Below are positions 36,071 through 48,184 of a stretch of DNA of 64,000 bases, piece by piece. The position numbers were made by a program, and so were the translations under genes. The notes under the pieces were generated by a model. The model worked only from the letters and a program-made list of their open reading frames with translations, was not told where the DNA came from and made no database searches. The stretch spans positions 30,588,166 through 30,652,165 of the forward strand of contig OZ022508.1 in the NCBI GenBank assembly GCA_963989385.1, written 5' to 3'. The stretch comes from Ctena decussata (taxonomy: Eukaryota > Mollusca > Bivalvia > Lucinida > Lucinidae). How positions within the stretch are numbered: position 1 is the stretch's first letter; each line of letters opens with the position of its first letter.

Positions 36071-36739
36071 AAGCAAAGATAAGGTCTAAGTGGGATAGGT
36101 TAGGATATAGCTCAGAGGAAAGAAATTAATAGCTTCAAGTATTAATGATTCTTGACTAACATATTATTCTGTATTTATTAAGGTGATATTATGCACTTAT
36201 TGTACTACCTGTCACATCGTTTATATTTGTATTGCATGTATGTACATGTATATGCTCAAGGGCTACATAACCTATATAGCACTTGAATAAACATTCTTCT
36301 TCATATATTATATAAATGCTATGGGTGTGAAAAGAATTTGTGATGCAACATTTGGTGGTGAGAGAGACACTTCCTGACACTCTTTTTATTGCAAGACTGA
36401 CAGCTTTTGATATTTTGTGCTGGGGCCTAATATTTGTTGTTTCTAGTTGTTGATAGAGAGTGTTGCAACTTTTTCTACTTTGTTGCTGTTACACTGCTGC
36501 TTCTGTTTGTGGTATGATAGTGACAACTGATGCTGATGTTTTCAATATTCTTTTCTTTTTTTAAGATTGATATATGCTGCCTGTGATAATGGTGTTATTA
36601 AAAGTGTCAGCCACTGTTTATAGTAAGGATTTAGGCTTATATTACTGTTTTTGCCGTGTGTAGTATTTGCAGACACTGATGTTGGTGGTTTGACAGGAGT
36701 AACATCTGCTACTCCGCCAGTTTTCATAAGCAGATGCTG

Positions 36740-39700
36740 ATGTTTGTACCAGAGACCACATCATCTGTCGATATTGAAGATCAGAGGGACATCAGGTGCT
36801 GCCATTAGTACTGAGAATAACTTTTGCTGCTGATGTAAGTAAAAGCAATAGCTGCTGATGGAGAAGTCAGTTCCTGATGCTGGTGTCATAAGCAGCTGCT
36901 AGTGTTTTTTTTTATAGTAACACCACCATCTGCCGATATCGGAGAACAGAAGGACATCAGCTGCTGCCATAATGTATTCAGGATAACTTTTGCTGCTGTT
37001 GTTGATGAAATCTTCAGCTGCTGATAATGTAGTCAGTTGCTGATGGTGGTGTCATAAGCAGCTCCTGATGTTGTTTATTAGTGATAGTGACACCACCATC
37101 TTTTGATATTGGAGAACAGCGGGACATTAGCTGCTGCCATAAGTATTTAGAATAACTACTGCTGTTGATGAAAGCATCAGCTGCTGATGGTGATGTCAGT
37201 TGCAAATGGTGGTGTCAGAATGAGGTGCTGATGTTATTATTAGTGACAGTGACCCTACCATCTGCCGATATCGGAGAACAGAGGGATATCAGCTACTGTC
37301 TTTAGTATTGAGAATAACCATTACGGATGCTGTTGATTAAGTATTAGCTGCTAATGGTGATGTCAGTTGCTGATGGTGGTGCCGCTGCTTTTAGTAAATG
37401 ACACTATCGTCTGCCTATATCGGAGATCAGAGGGATGTCAGCTGTTGCCGCTAGTGTTTAGAGTACATTTTGCTGCTGCTGTAAGTAAAAGCATAGGCTG
37501 CTGATGGTGGTGTCAGTTACTGATGGTGGTATCATAAGCAGCTGCTGGTGTTGTTTTTAGTGGCACCACCATCTGTCGAAAGCATTAGCTGTTGATGGTG
37601 GTTTTCAATTGGTACAATTGCTAATACCGCAGTTGCAGTTAGTACGGCTTATCGCTTTTGTCTTATTCTTTTCTGATGATAGAAGTGGCAGATTTTATGG
37701 GGGGGTTTTAATTCACACGCTGCTGCAGCTGGTTGTAAGAGAGCCACATCCTGCAACCTAGGTGGAGAGTAAGATTTGCTGTTGTTGTCTAAGGGGAGGA
37801 ATGAAATAACTTCTACTGCTGTTAATTTGAAGATACAACAGCTGCTGCTGTTGTCACAGCAAATATCACAGAAACCATCAGCATCAGTTTTCACTCGTTG
37901 ATAAACAACAGCACAATATATCACTCTAGTCACGTACACCACAAGAAGTAGTAACTCTCACTAAAACTTACTGCAGATATCACTCCGTCCACTGTCAGCA
38001 GCAGCTATCACCTTCGTAACAGAAGGCAGCAGCAAAGGTTAGTTTCGTCTCCAGAAGCAGCTCCTGGTATCATGAGTATAACCACCAACAGATGGTAGAA
38101 AAAAGATATAATTCAAGCAGCAGCAACTGAAGTCACTCTCACTACTTTCCTTCAACAGCAGGCAGTCCACAAACAGATGACATATACAGATATTTAATCC
38201 AGCAGAAGCAACACCTGCCATTCTCACTACCTATCTTCAACAGCAGGCAGTTCATCAACAGATGGCAGATACAGATATTTAATCCAACAGCAGCAAGAGC
38301 TGTCACTCTCACTACCCCTCTTCAAAAGCAGGCAGTCCACAAACAGATGGCAGATACAGATAATTTGTCCAGCAGCAGCAACAGCTGTAACTCAATACCT
38401 GTCTTCAAAACGGGCAGTGCACAAACAGATGGCAGATACAGATATTTAATCCAGCAGCAGCAACAGCTGTCACTCTCATTACATATCTTCAACAGCAGGC
38501 AGTCCACCAACAGAAGGTAGATACTGATATTAAGTCCAGCAGCAGCAACAGCTGTCACTTTCACTACCTATCTTCAACAGCAGGCAGTCCACCTACAGAT
38601 GGTAGATACAGATTTTTAATCCAGCAGCAGCAACAGCTGTCGCTCTCGCTACCTTTCTTGAACAGCAGGCAGTCCACCAACAGATGGCAGATACAGATAT
38701 TTAATACAGCAGGAGCAACAGCTGTAACTCTGACCACCTGTCTTCAACAGCAGGCAGTCCATAAACAGAAAGCAGATACAGATATCTAGTACAGCAGCAG
38801 CAACAGCTGCCACCCTCACTACCTATCGTCAACAGCAAGCAGATGGCAGATATAGAAATTTAATCCAGCAGCAGCAACAGCTGTCACTCTCACTATCTAT
38901 CTTCAACAGCAGGCAGTCCACCAACAGATTGCATAAACAAATATTTAATCCAGCAGCAGCAACAGCTGTCACTCTCACTATCTACATGTATCTTCAACAG
39001 CAGGCAGTCCACCAACTGCTTGCAGATACAGATATTCAATCCAGCAGCAGCAACAGCTGTCACCCTCACTACCCTTCTTCAACAGCAGGCAGTCCACAAA
39101 CAGATGGCAGATACAGATATTTAATGCAGCAGCGGCAACAGCTGTCACTGTCACCACCTATCTTCAACAGCAGGCAATCCACAAGCTGCTTACTGATACA
39201 GATATTCAATCAAGCAGCAGCAACAGCTGACACTCTCACTACCTATCTTCAACAGCAGGCAGTCCACCAACAGATGGTAGATACAGATATTTAATCCAAC
39301 AGCAGCAACAGCTGACACTCAGCTGCTGCTATTAGTAGTAAGAATAGCTTCTGCAGATGCGTTTGATAAAAGCATCAGCTGCTGATCGTGGTTTAGCAGT
39401 TGCTGATGGTTGTGTCGTAAGCAGGTGCTTATTTTCGTATTACTGACAACATCATTTGGCGATATTGGAGAACAATGGGATATCAGCTGCTGCAATCATG
39501 ATAAAGCATAGCTTTTGCTGCTTTTTATATGAAAACATCAGCAGCTACTGTTGGTGGTTTGGCAGCTGTTGGTGGTGATGTGGTGGTGATGTGATAAGCA
39601 GCTGCTGATGTTAATATCTGCGACCACATCATTTGCCGATATGAAAGAACAAAAGGACACTTGCTACCTATTAGAAGTAAAAATAGCTTTTGCTGCATCT

Positions 39701-40315
39701 TTTGACGAAAGCATCAGCTGCTGATGGTTCTTTGGCAGCTGATGATGGCGGTAACATAAGCAGCTGCTGATGTTACTGTTAATTACACCATCATCTGCCG
39801 ATATCGGAGAACAAAGGGACATTAGCTGCTGCGATCAGTAATAGGAAAAACTTTTGATGCTGATTTTGATGAAAGCATCAGCTGCTGATGGCGGTTTGGC
39901 AGCTGGTGATGGTGGCATAAGCAGCTGCTGCTGTTATTATCAGTGACCACATAATCTGCCAATATGGAAGAACAGAGGGGCATCACCCGCTCCTATTATT
40001 AGTAAGAATAGCTTCTGCTGCTATTATTAGTAAGAATAGCTTCTGCAGCTGCGTTTGATAAAAGCATCAGCTGCTAATGGTGGTTTAGCAGTAGCTGATG
40101 GTGGTATCATAAGCAACAGCTCATCTCAGTATTAATGACTAATTTGCTGATCATTTGCTGATATCGGAACAGAGGGACATCAGCTGATGCCATCATGAGT
40201 AAGAATAGCTTTTGCTCCTGATCTTGATAAAAGCATCAGCAGCTACTGATGGTGTTTTTTTGCAGCTGCTGGTGCTGGTGTCATAAGCAACTGCTGATTT
40301 TAATATCAGTTGTTA
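36740..40315 (+). repeat. CAGCTG-rich array 1 (CTG block, CAG block, CTG block)
   Basis: CTG-strand units of about 150-170 bp occupy 36740-37640 and 39316-40315. Typical phrases: AAAGCATCAGCTGCTGATGG, GGTTTGGCAGCTGCTGATGG, CATAAGCAGCTGCTG, CATCTGCCGATATCGGAGAA, GGGACATCAGCTGCTGCC. Units are degenerate and frames are broken by stops in each unit, so it does not look coding. CAGCTG occurs several times per unit. Confidence 0.92.
37990..39315 (+). repeat. 85-bp CAG-strand tandem block in array 1
   Basis: About 14 units of CAGCAGCAACAGCTGTCACT, then CTCACTACCTATCTTCAACA, then GCAGGCAGTCCACCAACAGA and TGGCAGATACAGATATTTAA. Anchors near 38371, 38453, 38540, 38624, 38711, 38799, 38871, 38958, 39041. 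A 121-codon frame (38929-39294) is an accident of the repeat. Confidence 0.93.
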
Positions 40316-40324
40316 GGGTAGTAT

Positions 40325-40565
40325 ACAAGATACAAGATACAAGAAGTTTATTACGAATTTTCGGCCCACATAGGAGCACCTACAAAGGGTAATTGATAAT
40401 GGAGTAACTAAATAATATGAAATAGGCGCCACCTAAATTGCAACCAACCTACATTATGACTCCAGTAAAAAACGGAAACAAGAAAATTTTAGCACAAGCT
40501 CTGCATGGATAGCTCCTTTTGTAATGAGATTGATTAAATGATTGATTGATTGATTGATTGATTTT
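40325..40565 (-). repeat. Two retroposon 3' tails on the minus strand
   Basis: The minus strand ends in CTTGTATCTTGTATCTTGTA (near 40330-40352) and, separately, in (AATC)n at 40534-40563. Both are typical LINE/SINE tandem tails. Bodies not identified. Confidence 0.5.
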
Positions 40566-40709
40566 TACCATTTTCGGTCGACATCTGAACAACACATTCG
40601 TATCACGAGATATTAAATAAATGATAATGAAATGAGAATAAAAATAGTAGGCCTAGGCAAGAGACAGAACAGGGGACATGTGTTTTGAAGAGACAGACAG
40701 ACAGAGAGA

Positions 40710-41200
40710 GAGAAAGAATTGTACCACTGGCAACCGTAAAACCCTGCATAGTATCGGCAGCCAATGGTGCCATTGGCAACCGTTGGCACCACTGGCAAAA
40801 TTGACAATGTCACCACTGGCAGTTCTTTGGTAGAGCCAATGGCGCCAATGGTACCATTGGTAGAGCCGATGGCGCCTATAGCACCATTGCAGAGCCAATA
40901 TTTTTCTGTGCTTAGAAATTATTTTCTTTCATTATTGTGGGGAAAAATTCTCCTGTGTCAACTCGAATGTTTATGATGGGTTAAATAAATTGCCATATTG
41001 AATGACGCAAATTTCTAGCCATGGTAATTTTTCCCATGCCCTAAATTGTCTGCAGTATTGGCAGCCAATGGTCGACAACGCTGGTTTCAATGGTAGAGCC
41101 AATGGTGCCAATATTGAAACTCAGAGCGTCATTGGCATGTCAATAGTGACACTGGCAAAACCCCGAACGCAACCAGTACTGGTTTTGACGTCACACATAA
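40710..41200 (+). promoter_or_regulatory. CCAAT/ATTGG-dense tract with a CRE-like site
   Basis: Short palindromic repeats such as GCCAATGGTGCCATTGGC and GTACCATTGGTAGAGCC give many CCAAT/ATTGG sites (40755-40900, 41060-41140). A perfect CRE, TGACGTCA, is at 41186-41193. It precedes the 174-codon ORF by about 260 bp. It may equally be a minisatellite with no regulatory role. Confidence 0.3.
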
Positions 41201-41452
41201 AAGATGCAACGTCACACTGGGGCTTCATCCAATCGATTTTTAGATTATTTATATAACTGAGGGAAAACCGATAGGCCAAGTGGAAGTCATAAGCTGTTTT
41301 GCAGAAAGACTCCGTCTCTCCGTCAGCCTTTGTCGTTTCTAGACAGTTGTAAAGCTTGCTAGCTACATCACGTATGCATCTGCTGCTGCCGACCTAGAAA
41401 TATAATGCGTGTCACCAATAAACAGATGCCGAGAAGCCGCAGTTAAAAGGTA

Positions 41453-41977
41453 ATGGTTGTTTTTTTTTTCTTCGAGCTGTACGGTCTTCTAGCCGAATAT
41501 TCTGACGGCCATCATAGAATTTTTTTTTGGAATTCAGACGCGTGTTGCCAGGGAAGTGGCGGCGGAAGTTCAGGAATTTATTTTCGTCCAATAAAAATGC
41601 CAGCGTCTCGTTTCTCCATAGAAAGAAAAACGCCGACCGGAAATTCAGTGACACAAAAATTTCGAAGCCTTAGTGGTACGGGGCAGAATAGAATAGAACA
41701 GAAATACGCCTTAATCGTAAAGCAACCAACACTCGTTGTTTGCCGCCTTCGGCGGCAAACATCTCGTTGGTTGGTTGCTATAATCAAGGCAAGAAATCCA
41801 AATGTATATACTTGGCAAGCAGAATTCTCGGTTGGAAGAGAATTATCACATAAATGGTTTATTAGGTGTGAATCTATAGTCTCCCTTGAAGCGAAATACT
41901 CAGAAAATTATGTCCGGAAAATGCTATTTATTGTGCAGTCTACAGGTTCAAAAGCCGTTCTTCAATTAGCAATATAA
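41453..41977 (+). CDS. Hypothetical 174-codon ORF in the island between CAGCTG arrays
   Basis: Longest open frame in the window, in a non-repetitive island. The start (MVVFFFFELYGLLAEY) is driven by a T-run, so the true start, if any, may be the later Met in RPIKMPASRFSIERK. It contains a basic stretch RRQTSRW encoded over a GC-rich hairpin (41721-41780), which argues against conserved coding. No domain recognised. CCAAT boxes and a CRE lie upstream; no clear splice or polyadenylation context was established. Chance ORF is the more likely explanation. Confidence 0.2.
   Translation: MVVFFFFELYGLLAEYSDGHHRIFFWNSDACCQGSGGGSSGIYFRPIKMPASRFSIERKTPTGNSVTQKFRSLSGTGQNRIEQKYALIVKQPTLVVCRLRRQTSRWLVAIIKARNPNVYTWQAEFSVGRELSHKWFIRCESIVSLEAKYSENYVRKMLFIVQSTGSKAVLQLAI
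41721..41780. repeat. GC-rich hairpin within the ORF
   Basis: GTTTGCCGCCTTCGGCGG then CAAAC is a perfect stem with a 3-nt loop, flanked by GCAACCAAC and GTTGGTTGC, which extend it. Confidence 0.9.
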
Positions 41978-41999
41978 TCTGCCTGAATTGTGTATTATC

Positions 42000-42400
42000 T
42001 CATGTGCTTTCATTTTGTGTTGTTAGTATAATTTAGTTAAAACTGCTGAGAATTGGAAATTATGCCAATGAAGTTGGTATTTATACAATTAATAAGTTTT
42101 CCAATAGATACCAAGTTTTGCCTAAGAAGTCGTTCTCAGGAACACAAGTAGGCCTACCATGTTTTACTTGATCTCAAATTTCTGAAATCTGATCTTCGCT
42201 AAATTTCCTCACCCCCTAACTCTGGGGTTGGGCTGCAAAATACGTTCACTTAAACTAAAATAAGCTTGCTAGTTAGTGTTAGGCTATAGAGGAAACATTA
42301 TCTGAAATCATGCCATTTTTCATTAATGTAAATAAAATCATTGAATACAAATTACTTTTTTTTCATATTCTCAGACAAGCTCAAAAGAAGAACCCGTGGG
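42000..42400. other. No recognised feature
   Basis: Unique-looking remainder of the island. Confidence 0.35.
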
Positions 42401-42404
42401 GAGA

Positions 42405-42535
42405 AGGTTTGCTATTGTTCGTCTGTCTGACTGTCCTCGACTGGGACTGGTCGTCCGTCTGTCTGTCCTTATCTGGGTCTGTTCGTCTGTCTGTCTGTCT
42501 GTCTGTAGGACAGTATTTGTTCGTTAGTCCGTACA
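42405..42535 (+). repeat. TGTC-rich minisatellite
   Basis: Degenerate GTTCGTCTGTCTGACTGTCC-type units, including a perfect (CTGT)n stretch near 42487-42506. Confidence 0.85.
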
Positions 42536-42739
42536 ACACTATTGTTCGTGTTTAGTGTTAGACAGGGCTATTGACCTGCCCGGGGGTGCTGATTGGGGCT
42601 AAACGGACAAATACTTATGCGTATAAACTTGTACAAAGGATAAGAGAGCCAATATGATAGAAGAAATAGTGCGATATACTATTTCAGGACAGTTTAATAC
42701 TTAAGTTGAGAGCTAACCTATTGCGTTTTTTCATAAGAA

Positions 42740-45535
42740 GAAAAAATAGCTTTTGCTGCATCTTTTGATGAAAGAAACAGCTGCTGATGGTTCTTCGGCA
42801 GCTGCTGATGGCGGTATCATAAGCAGCTGCTGATTTTACTGTTAATGACACCATCATCTGCCGATATCGGAGAACAAAGGGACATAAGCTGCTGTCATCA
42901 GTAGTAAGAAAAATCTTTTGATGCTGCTTATGATGAAAGCATCAGCTGCTGATGGTGGTTTGGCAGCTGCTGATGGTTGTGTCATAAGCAGCTGCTGATG
43001 TTAATATAAGTGACCACATCGTGTGCCGATGTCGAAGAACAGAGGGACAGCAGTTGCTGCCATTAGAAGTTAGAATATCTTTGCCGCTTCTGCTGATGGA
43101 AACATCAGCTGCATCTGATGGTTTGACAGCTGCTGATATTGGTGTACAAAGCAACTGCTGATGATAGTTTTATTGACAACATCATCTGCCGTAATCAGAG
43201 AACAGAGGGACATCACCTGCCATCATGAGTAATAATCGTTTTTTTCTGCTGCTTTTGATGAAATTACCAGCTGCTGATGGTGGTTTGGCAGCTGCTGATG
43301 TTGGTGGCATAGCAGCTGCTGCTGTTATCATCAGTGACCACATCATCTGCCGATATGAAAGAACAGAGGGGCATCAACTGCTGCTATTAGTAGTTAGAAT
43401 AGCTTCTGCGGCTGCGTTTGATAAAATCATCAGCTGCTGATGGTGGTTTGGCAGCTGCTGATGGTGGTGGCATAAGCAGCTGCTGATGGTGGTGGCATAA
43501 GCAGCTGCTGTTGTTATCATCAGTAACCACATCATCTGCCGATAAGGAAGAACAGAAGGGCATCAGCTGCTACTATAAACATAAAGAATAGTTTTTGCTG
43601 CACCTTTTGATGAACGCAACAGCTGCTAATGGTTGTTTGGCAGCTACTGATGGTAGTATCATAAGCAGTTGCTGATGTTACTGTTAATGACACCATCATC
43701 TACCGATATCGAAGAACAAAAGGAACATAAGCTGCTGTCATCAGAAGTAGGAAAAACTTTTGATGCTGCTTTTGATGAAAGCATCAGTTACTGCAGCTGC
43801 GTCTGATAAAAGCATCAGCTGCTGATGGTGGTTTAGTAGTTGCTGATGGTGGTTGGCAGCTGCTGATGGTGGTGGCATAAGCTGCTGCTGCTGTTATCAT
43901 CAGCGACCACATCATCTGCTGATATGGAAGAACAGAGGGGCATCAACTGCTTCTATAAGTAGTAAGACTTTCTTTTGCTGCACCTTTTGATGAAAACAAC
44001 AGCTGCTAATGTTGTTTTTTTGGCAGCTGCTGATGGTGGTAACGTAAGCAGCTGCTGATGTTACTGTTAATGACACCATCATCTGCCGATATGTGAGAAC
44101 AAAAGGAGCATAATCTGCTGCCATTAGTAGTAGGAAAAACTTTTGATGCTGCTTTGAGGAAAGCATCACCTGCTGATGGCGGTATGGCAGCTGCTGCTGC
44201 AGCCGCATCTGATAAAAGCATCAGCTGCTGATGATGGTTTAGCAGCTGCTGTATGGTGGTTTGGCAGCTGCTGATGGTGGTGGCATAAGCAACTGCTGCT
44301 GTTATCATCAGTGACTACAACATCTGCCGATATGAAAGAACAGAGGGGCATCATCGGCTACTATAAGTAGTAAAAATAGTTTTTGCTGCATCGTTTGATG
44401 AAAGCAACAGCTGCTTATGGTTCTTTGGCAGCTGCCGATAGTGGTAACGTAAGTAGCTGCTGATGTTACTGTATATGACACCATCATCTGCCGATATCTG
44501 AGAACAAAAGGGACATAAGCTGCTGCCATTAGTAGTAGGAAAAACTTTTGATGCTGCTTCGAGGAAAGCATCACCTGCTGATGGCGGTATGGCAGCTGCT
44601 GCTGCAGCTGCTTTTGAAAAATGCATCAGCTGCTGATGGTGGTTGGGCAGCTGCAGATGGTAGTTTGGCAGCTGCTGATGCTGGTGGCACAAGCAGGTGC
44701 TGCTGTTATTATCAGTGGTAAAATAAGCAGCTTCTGATGTTACTGTTAATCAGCATCAGCTGCTGATGGCGGTATGGCAGCTGCTGCTGCAACAGCGTCT
44801 GATAAAAGCATCAGCTGCTGATGTTGGTTAAGCAGCTGCTGATTGTGGTTTGGCAGGAGCTGATGGAGTTGGCTCTTTGGCAGCTGCTGCTGTTACTTTT
44901 AATGACACCATCATCTGCTGATATCGGAGAACAAAAAGGACATAAGCTGCTGCCATCAGTAGTAGGAAAAACTTTTGATGCTGCTTTGGAGGAAAGCATC
45001 AGCTGCTGATGGCGGTATGGCAGCTGCTGCTGCAGCTGTGTTTGATAAAAGCAACAGCTGCTGATGGTTGTTTTGCAGCTGCTGATGGTGGTTTTGCAGC
45101 TGCTGACGGTGGTGACATAAGCAGCTTTGCTCTTACTGTTAATGACACCATCATCTGCCGATATCGGAGAACAAAAAGGACATAAGCTGCTGCCATTAGT
45201 AGTAGGAAAAACTTTTGATGCTGCTTTTGAGGAAAGCATCAGCTGCTGATGGCGGTATGGCAGCTGCTGCCGCAGCTGCGTCTGATAAAAGCATCAGCTG
45301 CTGATGGTGGTTTTGCAGCTGTTGATGGTGGTTTGGCAGCTGCTGATGGTGGTGGCATTAGCAGCTCCTGCTGTTATCATAAGTTACCGTATCATCTGAC
45401 GATATGGAAGAACAGAGGGGCATCATCGGCTACTATAAGTAGTAAGTATAGTTTTAGCTGCATCATTTGATGAAAGCAACAGCTGCTGATGGTTCTTTGG
45501 CAGCTGCTGATGGTGGTCAGTAGCACTATCAACGG
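42740..45535 (+). repeat. CAGCTG-rich array 2, CTG-strand block
   Basis: Same family as array 1: AAAGCATCAGCTGCTGATGG, TTTGGCAGCTGCTGATGG, CACCATCATCTGCCGATATC and GAGAACAAAAGGACATAAGC recur about 13 times with periods of 160-240 bp. Sub-blocks such as GGCGGTATGGCAGCTGCTGC recur, indicating higher-order amplification. Opposite-strand frames of 100-140 codons exist but follow the repeat. Confidence 0.92.
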
Positions 45536-45539
45536 TAAG

Positions 45540-46010
45540 TTTTGTTCCAGTAGCAGCCCCTGTTATCATTACCATCACCAGATACAGATATCATTTCAGC
45601 AATAAAACTAAAGTCACTCTAATTACCTATATTTTAACAGCAGGCCGTCCACCAACAGATGGCAGATACAGATATCATTACCAGATACAGATATCATTTC
45701 AGCAATAAAACTAAAGTCACTCTAATTACCTATATTTTAACAGCAGGCCGTCCACCAACAGATGGCAGATACAGATATCATTACAGCAGTATTAACAGAT
45801 GTCACTTTCTCTACCTATCTCTAACAGCAGGCCGTCCACCAACAGATGGCAGATACAGATATCACTCCAGCAGTATCAACAGCTGTCACTCGCATTACCT
45901 ATCTTTAACAGCAAGCAGTCCACCAATAGATGGCAAATACAGATATCATTACAGTAGTAGCAGCAGATACCACTATCACTACCTAACTTCAACAGCAGGC
46001 AGTCCACAAA
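45540..46010 (+). repeat. CAG-strand tandem block in array 2
   Basis: Units contain AACAGCAGGCCGTCCACCAA then CAGATGGCAGATACAGATAT, as at 37990-39315. Two nearly identical 108-bp units at 45580-45790. Confidence 0.9.
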
Positions 46011-46350
46011 TTATGGATATCAATAATCCAAAGTGTGGATATCCAATAATCTAAATGAGAAATGGATAGCACTAATTCGAATTATAAATATCACAATTTC
46101 GATTTATTGACATCAATAATTTGACTTAGTGATATCCATAAATGGGCAAATTTGTTGATATCTATAAATCGATTTATGGATATTAATGAATCGAATCGGT
46201 GATATCCATAAAGTAGTTAGACTAGTTGATATTCATACTTCGAATACTGTACATCTATATGTCGAATCACGGATATTCATGAATAATTATGGATGTCGCT
46301 TATTTGTATAGTGGATAGCACTTTTTCACTTATCGATATCATAAAACGAT
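46010..46350. repeat. GATATC / TTCGAA AT satellite, cluster 3
   Basis: GTGGATATCCAATAATC and ATTCGAATTATAAATATCAC motifs, directly abutting the end of array 2. Confidence 0.8.
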
Positions 46351-46968
46351 AATGAATAGTTAACCGGCACCCCATAGAATTTCGGTGATATCTATCTTAT
46401 ATTACTTACGTAAGATATAGGAAATCCGCTGGTGACAGACGGACGCATAGACTGGCGGATGGACAAAAGGTGTTGCGGAATATATTATCATATACCTCAA
46501 GAACCCTTAAGCAAGCTCCATACATGTAGTCTAGTTGACATGGTGCATTGCTGGAATTGCTTATAATTGTCAATCTTAAAATAAAGACTCTCTCAAAATC
46601 AAACTCTTACAACTGTGAGCTCTGGCCAGTCGGACATGATCAGGCGACATAGTTTCAACGTCTAAGTTCTCGCAAAAAAAAGTCTTTTTTAATCGTAAAC
46701 GGGGTTCCATAGCCCACAACCTATCATCATCACCCTCCCATCGACCGGATACATGTACATGTATGACTGAAACCTGTTGAACAGATCGTAAAATCGCAGG
46801 TCTTTTCTGAGAAAAAAGTGGGAAAAGAATAAAAAATATAACCTGAAAATGTCATTTCTTAAGCAGATGACCCATTCGAACATTCTAAGACTTGTTTCCG
46901 AATCAATCCTTGGTCTGTGTTACGTGTATTTATCACAAAAAGAAAGAAAAAAAAATAAATGAAATATA

Positions 46969-47508
46969 CACTCAGCAAAATTTCTAATTGGTCAGTTTTC
47001 CAATATGCAGAAATATGATTTTTAAACTGTATTTTTGAATATAATTATAATCACAATTTTGGTCTGTAATCTACTTGTTAAAAGTCAATGTTATAATCGA
47101 AACTTTATTGTAGTATTAGAGTTATGACCCCTTCTATCTAAACAATAGAATGCTTTGAAAACATAAACAGGCCGCATCAATCTTCCACAAAAGCATGATA
47201 TTTGAGAAGTAAATAAAGTTTTTCATCATAAAAACATGATGTATGATTTTAGTCTTCATGCATTTTTCAGCTGTATTAATTTTAATATTGACGTTTTCAA
47301 ATTACCTCCCTTTCAATGTTTATGTAAATCCTAATAAACGCCTCGAATTGATGTGAATCACTTTGCAAAAGCATGAGCGCTTGTGCTGCTTGTAAAATAC
47401 AAGAATATCTGTACATTTGTTCATCCTAGTTGGTAGCCAGGCTTATCTAAATCTGCTTAAGAGTTAAATCTATGGCAAAAAGTGACCAATTAGAAATTTT
47501 GTTCAGTG
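46969..47508. mobile_element. Tc1/mariner-type MITE, 540 bp
   Basis: TIRs CACTCAGCAAAATTTCTAAT and CACTGAACAAAATTTCTAAT (right end, inverted) extend through TTGGTCA for about 28 bp with two mismatches. TA at 46967-46968 and 47509-47510. The interior has no ORF of note. Confidence 0.93.
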
Positions 47509-47589
47509 TATGCCATGAATCCAACTCGCTGCATTTAGCTTCCCTATACGTTCCGACTGGACAGAAAAGCGTTAGCTGGGCACCTCGCG

Positions 47590-47680
47590 TTAAATCAACA
47601 TTGACACAACCTTGATTCAATGTCACGACGTGGAATCAACGTTGAGTCAGTGTTGATTCAACTCTGTGTGCCTGCTGTGA
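47590..47680. repeat. GTTGAATCAACG-type palindromic element, copy 1
   Basis: AACATTGACACAACCTTGAT, then TCAATGTCACGACGTGGAAT, then TGTGTGCCTGCTG. Relatives at 56545-56645 and 62696-62795. Confidence 0.75.
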
Positions 47681-48180
47681 GGAGACAACCGATGGTAGGA
47701 TAAACCCTTTTCACTGAAGAATTTACATTTTGAAATTTGCAAAATCCCAATGACAACACTACTGAAAATGTTACATGACGTTTGACTCTCCGTATTTTTT
47801 CAGTATTTTCTTGTGTATAAATACCATAAATCATTGCAAGATATTGTTTAGCATTAATGCTTCACCCAAGCACTTAGCTGATTAAAAACACACAAAAAAA
47901 CTCTTTCCCTACAAATAAATTTGTCTTTTAAACGGTATGCCCAATGAGTGTTGGCATTTGTTTTTAAAGCGAATACTTGTAAAATGAACGAGAACTGCTA
48001 ATGTCTCACACTTTCTATACATGCAGCTGCACTCTCAAATATCAATAGATTGGCATTTTTGTTTTTTTGTTTCAAATCCAGGCATGTAGCAATCGTTCAT
48101 TAGGTAGAATTTGCAATATATTAGAGTATGACGGCTTCACACATACTTTCCTGCATGAATTTTAGTCAAAAACTATAATT
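47681..48180. other. No recognised feature
   Basis: No recognised repeat or domain. Confidence 0.35.
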
Positions 48181-48184
48181 TACA

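Noticed and set aside
38929..39294. 121-codon Gln/Ala-rich ORF in the CAG block
   Set aside because: It follows the 85-bp repeat; other units of the same repeat carry stops in the same frame.
41160..41453. Host gene promoter with TATA (ATAAAAG near 41198)
   Set aside because: Not supported beyond motif presence; CCAAT clusters arise from a local palindromic repeat.
44811..45239. 142-codon minus-strand ORF in array 2
   Set aside because: Composition (Ser, Ala, Thr-rich, repeating SSCQTTISS) is that of the CTG repeat; no independent coding signal.
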